Shown: in pieces, positions 17,626 to 25,539 of the stretch
Numbering within the stretch: position 1 is the first letter of the stretch
How the letters are laid out: each line of letters starts with the position of its first letter
Origin: an uncultured Bacteroidota bacterium
GTDB lineage: Bacteria; Bacteroidota; Bacteroidia; NS11-12g; UBA9320
Direction of reading: 5' to 3'
DNA: 64,000 bases
Assembly (NCBI GenBank): GCA_937124965.1
Contig: CAKZLB010000059.1
Location: 62,001-126,000, forward strand
Translations under genes and position numbers: made by a program
The notes under the pieces: model-generated
Database searches by the model: none
Seen by the model: only the letters and a program-made list of their open reading frames with translations
Told to the model about the DNA's origin: nothing

Positions 17626-19932
17626 GTGAAATACATTTTATTAAATATCTACCTTTTTGTCTTTTGCACCACTGGCGTTTTTGCGCAAGGTTGGGTCACA
17701 AAAAACGTAAACATTGTAATTAAAGACGACGCACACATTGTCGTTAACGAAGCTACTGGTAACTATAAAAATGTTGGAACCGGGATAGTAAAAACTGTAA
17801 ACCAAGGAACAATTCACGTTGATGGAAACTGGATAAATAATGGGACATCACACGCAATTGGCAATAATGCTGGAGAGGTTATCCTTACTGGAACCAACCA
17901 GACAATAACTGGAACTAAAAGCACTTCATTTAACAACCTAACTTTGAGTGGTTCTGGTTCAAAAACCTTACAAACAAATACACTTGTTGGAGGTGGTTAC
18001 AATGGTGGGCAAACTGGTCAGTTGACTCTAAATGACCGCACTCTAATTTTAAACTCAAACACTCTTGTTGTCAACAATAACGACACAACAGCTGTATCAC
18101 GTACAACAGGATTTATTGTTGGAGAAACCGACCCAAGTACTGGTTATGGAAAAGTGCAATGGAATATTCGCACAGCTCCGGCAGGTAACAACTATACCAT
18201 ACCGTTTGGCACAACAGACAATATGTATATCCCATTAATTATCAATATCGCTGATGATGGGTACGAAGTCAGTGACTCTGGATATATTACTGTCGCTTCC
18301 TATCCAACGAACCCAATTTCGGTACCCAACAATCGACCTTTGCCTATCGGTGTTCCACACTTAGACAATTTGTACAAGATTGCTAATGACATTAAATCAC
18401 TTGATCGATTTTATATTTTAGGTTCTGACGGTTACTCAACAAAACCACAAGTGCAAATCACGTTTTCGTATACAGACCGTGAGTGGGATTTATCTTTAGG
18501 TGGGTTAAATGATATTATTGAGTCAGAGTTAGAGGCTTCTCGTTATAACAGCATTACAAATTCTTGGGATTACACGTTAAGCTCAACCACCAACCCTTTA
18601 ACAAACGCGACAAAAACCCCGATACTTAGTGAGTATGACGGAGCCTGGGTACTGAACAACTATCCTAAATGTCCTACAGCAAACTTCACATTTAAAAACG
18701 ATTGTGACTTGATCCCAATCTTATTTTCAGACTCTTCGTATATTGATAATGAAACTATTGACACATCTGTCTGGAGTTTTGAAAATCAGCAAGCATACAA
18801 TCAAGCGTCTTTACTTCATACGTTTAGCAAGGACGGGTTCTTTGATATTTCGCGCAAAGTTCGTGGTGACCGCGGGTGTTGGGATTCTATAACTAAAACT
18901 ATTCAGATCTATCCATTGCCTAACTCAATTATTGAATATACCGACACATGTTTTGGACAAAGCACCAAATTTATTTCATTATCTAATTCGAGTTTAGGAA
19001 TGCCTCTAAAACACGATTGGGATATCGAAGGGAACTCATTTAATACACCCTCAACATCTTTCACCTTTTCACAAATTGGCCAAAAATCTATCCAGTTAAT
19101 TACTGAAAACACCTTAGGGTGCTTCGATACTTTAACAACAGTATTAGAAATAGAACCATTACCAATGGTTAATTTTTATTTCGACAATATTTGTGAGCGA
19201 CAAGAGGCTTTCTTTATTGACAGTACCCAAACCAAAGGCAAAATTGAAGATTGGACTTGGAGTGTCTCAAACAAAGTCGTGTCCCTGATAGATCGACATA
19301 ATCAAGTGTTCAATATCGCAGGTGCTTACCCAATTAAGTTGAACGTCACCAACTCTTTTGGTTGCAAAGATTCTGCTGAAAAGCAAATTACAGTTTGGCC
19401 AAAAGCAAAAGCAAAGTTTGACATATTTCCTAAGGAAATTTTCATTACTGACCCGTTCGTTAATTTTGTTGAAAGCGGCTCCGATGCAAATAATTGGGAG
19501 TGGGATTTTGGTGATTTTACACCAGTAGAGAATGGTCCAGAGGCGTTACACCAATATACAGATACTGGTTATTTTAGAAGTAAGTTAATTGCAAACAATG
19601 ATTTCAATTGTGCTGACACATTCTATCGTACAATTCGAATAAAGCCTAACCTTCGCATATTTATTCCAAATGCCTTTAGTCCGGGGCCCGATAATGATGT
19701 GAATCGCACCTTTGGGCCAGCAGGTATGCTTTATGGCTTAAAGTCGATGGAACTTGATATATACACACGGTGGGGTGAACACATATATCACAGCGAAGAT
19801 GTAAATAAACCTTGGGACGGAATGTATCAAGGGGTTCTTGTACAAGAAGGTACGTATTTGTACTTAATTAAACTGAAAGACATTTACAATGATGTCTTTA
19901 GGTACTCTGGCACCTTGACAGTAATTCGATAA
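17626..19932 (+). CDS. Secreted PKD-domain protein with T9SS type B (gliding-motility-associated) C-terminal domain
   Basis: A 768-residue protein starting at GTG 17626, only 10 bp after the S74 fibre gene; no nearby in-frame ATG precedes the signal peptide (FVFCTTGVFAQ). Residues about 25-350 are Asn/Gly/Thr-rich and beta-helical in look. PKD-like modules follow at about 355-680, for example WEWDFGDFTP. The end (FIPNAFSPGPDNDVNRTF, then YTRWGEHIYHSEDVNKPWDG) is the CHU_C/type B sorting domain used by the T9SS. The close spacing suggests it is made together with the fibre and displayed on the cell surface. Confidence 0.88.
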   Translation: MKYILLNIYLFVFCTTGVFAQGWVTKNVNIVIKDDAHIVVNEATGNYKNVGTGIVKTVNQGTIHVDGNWINNGTSHAIGNNAGEVILTGTNQTITGTKSTSFNNLTLSGSGSKTLQTNTLVGGGYNGGQTGQLTLNDRTLILNSNTLVVNNNDTTAVSRTTGFIVGETDPSTGYGKVQWNIRTAPAGNNYTIPFGTTDNMYIPLIINIADDGYEVSDSGYITVASYPTNPISVPNNRPLPIGVPHLDNLYKIANDIKSLDRFYILGSDGYSTKPQVQITFSYTDREWDLSLGGLNDIIESELEASRYNSITNSWDYTLSSTTNPLTNATKTPILSEYDGAWVLNNYPKCPTANFTFKNDCDLIPILFSDSSYIDNETIDTSVWSFENQQAYNQASLLHTFSKDGFFDISRKVRGDRGCWDSITKTIQIYPLPNSIIEYTDTCFGQSTKFISLSNSSLGMPLKHDWDIEGNSFNTPSTSFTFSQIGQKSIQLITENTLGCFDTLTTVLEIEPLPMVNFYFDNICERQEAFFIDSTQTKGKIEDWTWSVSNKVVSLIDRHNQVFNIAGAYPIKLNVTNSFGCKDSAEKQITVWPKAKAKFDIFPKEIFITDPFVNFVESGSDANNWEWDFGDFTPVENGPEALHQYTDTGYFRSKLIANNDFNCADTFYRTIRIKPNLRIFIPNAFSPGPDNDVNRTFGPAGMLYGLKSMELDIYTRWGEHIYHSEDVNKPWDGMYQGVLVQEGTYLYLIKLKDIYNDVFRYSGTLTVIR

Positions 19933-19963
19933 AACTAGGATAGTAAATTAACTTAGTTGTTGA

Positions 19964-20215
19964 CTAAAGTTTAATCAACTCAAACTCATAGTGTTCCATG
20001 ACCTGGTTCGCTAAAAGTTCTTTACATGCTTTTTCGACCTTAGCATTCGCTTCGTCCATTGAATCTGCAGACAACTCTATGGTAATATGCTTACCAATAC
20101 GCACATCTGATATTTCCTTTAATCCGATTAGGTTCATACTTTGGTGAACGGTTTTGCCTTGTGGATCTAATAAAGCCTTTTGTGGCATGACGTTAATTTC
20201 TGCTCTGAAATTCAT
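19964..20215 (-). CDS. purS: Phosphoribosylformylglycinamidine synthase subunit PurS
   Basis: An 83-residue protein with the PurS fold pattern: MNFRAEINVMPQKALLDPQGKTVHQSM, then GLKEISDVRIGKHI, then a C-terminal VMEHYEFEL strand. PurS is the small structural subunit that joins PurL and PurQ in purine synthesis. It shares ATGA with the end of pssA, so the two are translationally coupled although functionally unrelated. PurL and PurQ genes are not in the window. Confidence 0.9.
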   Translation of the reverse strand: MNFRAEINVMPQKALLDPQGKTVHQSMNLIGLKEISDVRIGKHITIELSADSMDEANAKVEKACKELLANQVMEHYEFELIKL

Positions 20216-20898
20216 TTCACAAAATTACGGATTAACGATAAAACTATGTATGTAAATATTATGAGAGTTACGCCCAAAAAATAGAAAAACGAAAGATACC
20301 CGATGCACAAAACTATGAAGCCAAACTGTAGTCTATTATCTGACCACTTTAAATTTTTTAATTTCAATGAAAAAAAGCGCACATCAAGAACCATCATACA
20401 ACCAGCAAAAATTGGAATGACTAAAAAAGTGACAGGAGAGATATACAGCCACTGTGGTAAAAACGGATCGGACTCAATTAAAAACGGCCAAGTAGACAAC
20501 CATAGCGCTGTTACGGTAGTTGTTAATCCGTAAAAGTCTGTTGATTGCCTTGTGTCATTGTTAAACTTAGCCAAACGTAAGGCTGCAAATAATGGAATTA
20601 CAATGGCAACATATTTTATCCAACCCGTATCATATTGAGCTTGAAGGCTAAAAATCATAATTGCTGGAGCAACACCAAAGGTTACCATGTCCGCCAAACT
20701 GTCAAGGTCTTTTCCAATATCAGAAGTTACCTTAAGTAAGCGTGCTACTAAACCATCCAAAAAATCTGGCACCGTAGCAAGTGCAATAAAACCCGACGCC
20801 CATATCAACTCATGTCTCATCGAGCAAATAATTGACAAAACACCCAAGCCTAGGTTAGTTAGTGTAATGGCATTAGGTATGTGTCGTTTAATTTGCAA
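20212..20898 (-). CDS. pssA: CDP-diacylglycerol-serine O-phosphatidyltransferase
   Basis: A 228-residue integral membrane enzyme making phosphatidylserine, the precursor of phosphatidylethanolamine. The CDP-alcohol phosphatidyltransferase motif D-x2-DG-x2-AR-x8-G-x3-D-x3-D is complete (DFLDGLVARLLK...GKDLDSLAD, about 45-75). About seven hydrophobic helices are seen. The start is TTG 20898: the residues that follow (QIKRHIPNAITLTNL) match the usual N-terminus of the family, and no ATG lies near. Confidence 0.93.
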   Translation of the reverse strand: MQIKRHIPNAITLTNLGLGVLSIICSMRHELIWASGFIALATVPDFLDGLVARLLKVTSDIGKDLDSLADMVTFGVAPAIMIFSLQAQYDTGWIKYVAIVIPLFAALRLAKFNNDTRQSTDFYGLTTTVTALWLSTWPFLIESDPFLPQWLYISPVTFLVIPIFAGCMMVLDVRFFSLKLKNLKWSDNRLQFGFIVLCIGYLSFFYFLGVTLIIFTYIVLSLIRNFVK

Positions 20899-20958
20899 AC
20901 TTTTATCTGTTATTTACGTTTGATTGTCTAATCTATCTGGCTCGCAAAATAAGGCCAG

Positions 20959-20966
20959 TAATTTTG
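20959..20966 (+). promoter_or_regulatory. -7 promoter box of the TonB receptor/DUF4249 operon
   Basis: TAATTTTG, 17 nt before ATG 20984. It lies downstream of an in-frame TTG at 20924 and so excludes that codon as the start. Confidence 0.55.
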
Positions 20967-20983
20967 CAAAAAAAATTAGACTA

Positions 20984-23353
20984 ATGCACAGAATATTAGG
21001 GGCGCTATTTTTTATGTCAGTTTCAATTGGTGTTTTCGCCCAAAAGCATACCATTGGTGGTAAAATAACTGATGGTAGTTCGGGAGAAGACTTACTATAC
21101 TCTACTGTCTTAGTACAAGGGTATCCTATTGGAACAGAAGCAAACGATTATGGGTTTTACTCACTCACACTTGATGATGGTGAGTACACGTTGGAGTATG
21201 CCTTTGTTGGTTATCAAACAGTTATTAAGAAAATCACTCTTACTAGCGACACAACTATAAACGTTGAGTTAATGCCAAACTCTAAACAGTTAAAAGCCGC
21301 AGTTATTGATTTAGAAAAGCGAAACCGACAAGTTGAGAACAAAGAAATATCTGTGGTAAACATGGATATTAAAAAAATCAAAGAAATTCCAGTAATTTTT
21401 GGTGAGGTTGATGTTCTAAAAACTATTACGTTAATGCCAGGGATACAGTCTGCCGGAGAAGGAAACTCAGGTATAAATGTTCGTGGTGGGTCGCAAGATC
21501 AAAACCTAATCCTTTTAGATGAAGCAACGGTATACAACGCTTCACACTTGCTCGGGTTCTTTTCTGTTTTTAATGGAGACGCTATTAAAGACATCCAAGT
21601 TTATAAAGGCGGCATCCCAGCGCAATATGGCGGGCGTTTGGCCTCATTAATTGATATAAAAATGAAAGATGGCAACAAGAAAAAGTTTGGTGCCACTGGA
21701 GGAATTGGAACTATTTCCAGTAGACTGACTGTTGAAGGCCCAATAAAAAAAGACACATCTTCATTTATGATCGCTGGTCGTCGTTCGTATGCAGATATAT
21801 TTCTGCCGCTTGCCGGTACTGAGGTTGCCCGAGAAAGCAAACTATACTTTTATGATTTAAACCTGAAACTTAACTATAAGCTTTCTGATAAAGACAAGTT
21901 ATACCTAAGTGGGTACTTCGGACGAGACGTCTTTGGGTTTGGAAGTCTATTTGGAATTAATTGGGGTAATGCAACTGCAACAGTTCGATGGAATCACTTA
22001 TTTAATCAAAAGTTATTCTTAAACACTTCTTTTGTTTTTAGTGATTTCAACTATGGATTTGATTTCAAATTTGCAGAAAATGCTGCATTTGGTCTTGAGC
22101 AAAATATTCGTGATTTTTATATCAAACCAGACTTTACCTATTACATCTCACCGAAGAATACGCTTCGATTTGGAATGCAGCTAACACGTCACTACTTCAA
22201 CCCAGGGACGTTCTTTGCTGCGAACGACGAAACTGAACGCAACTTTCCAGAACCCACAGTAATTGAACAAAGAAACGCACTAGAAGGTGCCGTTTATGTA
22301 GACAACAGCATTAAGTTTTCTGAAAAATTCAACATACGTTACGGTGCGCGACTTTCTTCATTTTCAAATATTGGAGGAACAGAATACTCGTATACTAAAG
22401 ATGAAAGTTTTGCCCCAATTGATTCGTTAACTGTAAGTACTGCATACAGTCCTGGTCAGATATATAATACATATTGGGGATTAGAACCTCGATTTTCTGC
22501 TAGTTATAATATAGCTAAAATGACTGCTTTAAAAACATCCTACAACAGAACCTTTCAATATATTCAGCAAGCATCCAATACCGCATCAGCATTCCCAACC
22601 GATCAATGGTATTCAGCAAACTTGAATATAAAACCTCAAATCGCAGATCAGGTGTCTTTTGGTGTATTTAAAAACTTCAAGAAAGGAATTGAGACATCTG
22701 TTGAGGTTTATTATAAATGGATGCAAAATCAAGTAGATTATCGTGACCAAGCCGTACTAATTTTTAATGAAAACCTTGATGGCGAATTACTTACAGGTGA
22801 CGGTCGTGCATATGGTTCCGAATTCTTCATTAACAAGACCGAAGGAAAAACTACTGGTTTTATTTCTTACACCCTAGCAAAAACTACTCGCCAAACCATT
22901 GGAATAAATAACGACGAAGAATATGTGGCCAACTTTGACATTCGAAACAACCTTTCAATCGTGGCAACCCGTAAGTTACTTAGCCGACTAACTGCCTCTG
23001 CTACGTTTACGTATACTACTGGTAGGCCATACACTACTCCAGTTGGAAAGTACTTTTTTGAAGGGGAGTGGAATCCAATTTACGGAGAACGGAACAACGC
23101 TCGACTGCCGGACTATCATCGCTTAGATGTTGGTTTTACTTGGAGAAACAAAGAGTCTAAAAAGTATAAAAGTAGTTGGAACTTTTCGGTATACAACCTA
23201 TATAATCGAGCCAACGCATATGCGATGTACTTTCGTGAAGCGACGGCAGAGGATGCCAATGAAAACACTTTCGTAAATGAAGGAGATCAAGTTGCTGTTC
23301 AAGTAACACTATTTAAAATAATACCATCAATAACCTGGAACTTTGAGTTTTAA
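20984..23353 (+). CDS. TonB-dependent outer-membrane receptor with carboxypeptidase-like N-terminal domain
   Basis: A 789-residue receptor from ATG 20984. A signal peptide (GVFAQ) precedes a CarboxypepD_reg-like beta-sandwich (about 22-105: TIGGKITDGSSGEDLLYSTV). The plug follows, with INVRGGSQDQNLILLDEATVYN and AIKDIQVYKGGIPAQYGGRLASLIDI, then a beta barrel ending ITWNFEF with a terminal aromatic. It imports a substrate through the outer membrane using TonB energy; the substrate is unknown. The following DUF4249 lipoprotein gene starts 4 bp after its stop, a common pairing in Bacteroidota in which the lipoprotein probably acts as surface partner. Confidence 0.93.
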   Translation: MHRILGALFFMSVSIGVFAQKHTIGGKITDGSSGEDLLYSTVLVQGYPIGTEANDYGFYSLTLDDGEYTLEYAFVGYQTVIKKITLTSDTTINVELMPNSKQLKAAVIDLEKRNRQVENKEISVVNMDIKKIKEIPVIFGEVDVLKTITLMPGIQSAGEGNSGINVRGGSQDQNLILLDEATVYNASHLLGFFSVFNGDAIKDIQVYKGGIPAQYGGRLASLIDIKMKDGNKKKFGATGGIGTISSRLTVEGPIKKDTSSFMIAGRRSYADIFLPLAGTEVARESKLYFYDLNLKLNYKLSDKDKLYLSGYFGRDVFGFGSLFGINWGNATATVRWNHLFNQKLFLNTSFVFSDFNYGFDFKFAENAAFGLEQNIRDFYIKPDFTYYISPKNTLRFGMQLTRHYFNPGTFFAANDETERNFPEPTVIEQRNALEGAVYVDNSIKFSEKFNIRYGARLSSFSNIGGTEYSYTKDESFAPIDSLTVSTAYSPGQIYNTYWGLEPRFSASYNIAKMTALKTSYNRTFQYIQQASNTASAFPTDQWYSANLNIKPQIADQVSFGVFKNFKKGIETSVEVYYKWMQNQVDYRDQAVLIFNENLDGELLTGDGRAYGSEFFINKTEGKTTGFISYTLAKTTRQTIGINNDEEYVANFDIRNNLSIVATRKLLSRLTASATFTYTTGRPYTTPVGKYFFEGEWNPIYGERNNARLPDYHRLDVGFTWRNKESKKYKSSWNFSVYNLYNRANAYAMYFREATAEDANENTFVNEGDQVAVQVTLFKIIPSITWNFEF

Positions 23354-23357
23354 TACA

Positions 23358-24221
23358 ATGAAAAAGCATCATATACTATTTATTATCCTGTCAGCATTTA
23401 TTTTCTCCTCGTGTGAAAAGGTAGTTGAACTTAAAGTCGACAGTGGTGAACCAATATTAATAATTGACTCACAATTGTCTACAGAAAAAGAACCTTGGGT
23501 TGTAACCCTTTCTTTAACACAGCCTTATTTTGATCAATCTACTATTGACTACATCGGTTCTGCTACTGTGACAATTGCAGACAACAATGGGCGTACAGAC
23601 ACCTTAAACCACACCACTGATGGTGTTTACGTCTCAGATGATTCACTGGCGTGTGAATCTGGTATGACATACACACTTAGTGTCGTCTATTTAAACAACA
23701 CATACACAGCAACAGAACAATGCTTTTACCAAGAGCCGATTGACTTCATTAGGTCGTACTTCTTGCCAGAAGCGAACGGCTTCATTCCGAAAGGATATTA
23801 CGTTTTTCAAAAGTCTTTGGAATACGAGCCTGAAGGGGATTTTTACATGTGGAAAATCTATCAAAACGATACAAACCTGTTGGACCAAATTGGATATCAA
23901 ATCGAAAACGATGAAAACCGTGAAGGAGGATATTGGAACATTGCTATAGATCCTGATGATCCTTTGAAGGATATTGATCGAGGTGTTTTCCCTCGGCCAT
24001 TTCCTTATAATTTTGAAAAAGGAGACAGTGTACGAGTTGAACAGTACAGAATAAGCCGTGAATATTATAATTTCATTGGAGAATTTTCAAATCAACAAAA
24101 CCGTTCTGGTACTCCTTTTGATCCTCCACCATCTAATCCAAAAACAAACATTATTGGTGGCGCCTATGGGTTCTTTAGCGTTGTAAATGTCTCTTCTGCT
24201 GAGGTGGTTGTCTCAGATTGA
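23358..24221 (+). CDS. DUF4249-family lipoprotein, partner of the TonB receptor
   Basis: A 287-residue lipoprotein from ATG 23358 (lipobox FIFSSC, Cys19); an in-frame TTG at 23343 lies inside the receptor gene and is not needed. Family features are EKVVELKVDSGEPILIIDSQLSTE, then ATVTIADNNGRTDTL and a C-terminal NIIGGAYGFFSVVNVSS. DUF4249 proteins travel with TonB receptors; function is unproven but a surface ligand-binding role is likely. The gene ends 5 bp before the convergent TlpA-like gene ends. Confidence 0.85.
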   Translation: MKKHHILFIILSAFIFSSCEKVVELKVDSGEPILIIDSQLSTEKEPWVVTLSLTQPYFDQSTIDYIGSATVTIADNNGRTDTLNHTTDGVYVSDDSLACESGMTYTLSVVYLNNTYTATEQCFYQEPIDFIRSYFLPEANGFIPKGYYVFQKSLEYEPEGDFYMWKIYQNDTNLLDQIGYQIENDENREGGYWNIAIDPDDPLKDIDRGVFPRPFPYNFEKGDSVRVEQYRISREYYNFIGEFSNQQNRSGTPFDPPPSNPKTNIIGGAYGFFSVVNVSSAEVVVSD

Positions 24222-24226
24222 CGCTT

Positions 24227-25450
24227 TTATTTTGACAACATAACTAAGTTTCTAATATCATCTTCTATTCGACGAACTTGCAGCTTGTAATTTGCCCCTG
24301 TTCCTGGACCATAGAAACCTGTATGAATTCTAAATACTTTTCTATTAGGTAAGACATATAAGAGTGTTGGGTAGGAAACAACTTCTTTTATCCAAGGTAC
24401 TGATTTCACCGCAACTGACTTATCAGCGCTCCCAGCGTACAAAATAGGATATTTTATATTGTGTGCTTTCTTCACTTTTTTCAAGCTTGGAAGCACATTT
24501 TCATAGCTTAAACGTTCAAAACTTAATGCTACCATTTCCACGTTCTGTTCTGCCAGTTTATCTTGAATACCTGAAAAATACTCTAACTGGTCTTTGCAGT
24601 TTGGGCACCAACTTGCCATAATTTGAATGATTAAGGGTTTATCTAAAAATGATGAATCTTCCAAGCTAATTCGTTTACCTTCTGTATCCATAAACGAAAA
24701 AGAAACTGGTTTTTCTGGATCAACCAGTTCTGTAAGTTTATACGGGTTGCTAAGTGTCACTGTATCATTTCTCCATGCAACAAAGGGTTCCTTAAAATGC
24801 TTACCACTATAAAACCAGCCGTTTATTGTATCTCCCTTCAATGTTGCATCAAATAAAAATGCATGCGCCCCATCAAACGTTGAGAGCAACAAAGAGTTTC
24901 CACCAAATCCTCCTTCAAGGAATCGGTAATCACCAGTTTCTGTTAGAAACGTCCCTTTCATGCTGTTTTGATCCGTGTTAAAAAGTCCAATTGCCTTGTA
25001 CTTATCATCATTACCAAACCATACTTCCCATTTTCCATCAATTGAGTCGTTAAGTGGCTGATTGAACTTAAAACGATGTGTTAAATTGTATTTCCCAGAT
25101 ACCCGCATTTGATAATCTTTTCTGTTGTGATCAGTCCAAACCCCTTCAACAGTGTTTCTATTAAACTTTAACCGTATAGTTGAATTAAAATAAGGGTTAT
25201 CCAGAATTACTGAATCATTCTTAAGCATCACATATTCATGAACGATCTTTTCTTCACCATTCCAAAATGCCGCTTTTAAAACTGAGTTTTCCGAGATAAA
25301 CTCTAGAAAGAATGGTATCGATTTCTCTTCTGACTCAACGTCAAGTTCCAATTTCCAAACTCCCAATAAGTCTGTTTGTTTTAACTCTATCTTGTTGTCA
25401 CAAGAAATAAAAAACGCCAAGCACAGAACATAAAAATGGGTCCTTTTCAT
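24227..25450 (-). CDS. TlpA-like thioredoxin-fold lipoprotein
   Basis: A 407-residue lipoprotein (lipobox FFISC, Cys17). Residues about 25-245 form a beta-rich region found ahead of TlpA domains in Bacteroidota. The thioredoxin-fold domain follows, with IQIMASWCPNC (Cys282 and Cys285), and includes the cis-Pro region VVSYPTLLYVLP. The family reduces or exchanges disulfides in the periplasm. It is a single gene with a promoter box 4 nt before its start. Confidence 0.9.
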   Translation of the reverse strand: MKRTHFYVLCLAFFISCDNKIELKQTDLLGVWKLELDVESEEKSIPFFLEFISENSVLKAAFWNGEEKIVHEYVMLKNDSVILDNPYFNSTIRLKFNRNTVEGVWTDHNRKDYQMRVSGKYNLTHRFKFNQPLNDSIDGKWEVWFGNDDKYKAIGLFNTDQNSMKGTFLTETGDYRFLEGGFGGNSLLLSTFDGAHAFLFDATLKGDTINGWFYSGKHFKEPFVAWRNDTVTLSNPYKLTELVDPEKPVSFSFMDTEGKRISLEDSSFLDKPLIIQIMASWCPNCKDQLEYFSGIQDKLAEQNVEMVALSFERLSYENVLPSLKKVKKAHNIKYPILYAGSADKSVAVKSVPWIKEVVSYPTLLYVLPNRKVFRIHTGFYGPGTGANYKLQVRRIEDDIRNLVMLSK

Positions 25451-25454
25451 GGCT

Positions 25455-25462
25455 CAAAAATA
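25455..25462 (-). promoter_or_regulatory. -7 promoter box 4 nt before the TlpA-like start
   Basis: TATTTTTG on the minus strand, then 4 nt, then ATG 25450. A near-leaderless layout. Confidence 0.5.
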
Positions 25463-25539
25463 ATCGTTTCAAAATCCTAGTGCTTATAAATGCTAAACTC
25501 TATAGACAATTTGTGATTTTATTGTTTCTTTGAGATACA

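Noticed and set aside
19950-19970. AACTTAGT/ACTAAAGTT stem between the T9SS gene and purS as a terminator
   Set aside because: The stem is AT-rich, has a bulge and lacks a T-run on either strand.
20924-20983. TTG start 20 codons before the TonB receptor
   Set aside because: A promoter box lies between it and ATG 20984, and the signal peptide begins at that ATG.
23343-23357. TTG start inside the TonB-receptor gene for the DUF4249 lipoprotein
   Set aside because: ATG 23358 directly precedes the lipoprotein signal and follows the receptor stop by 4 bp.
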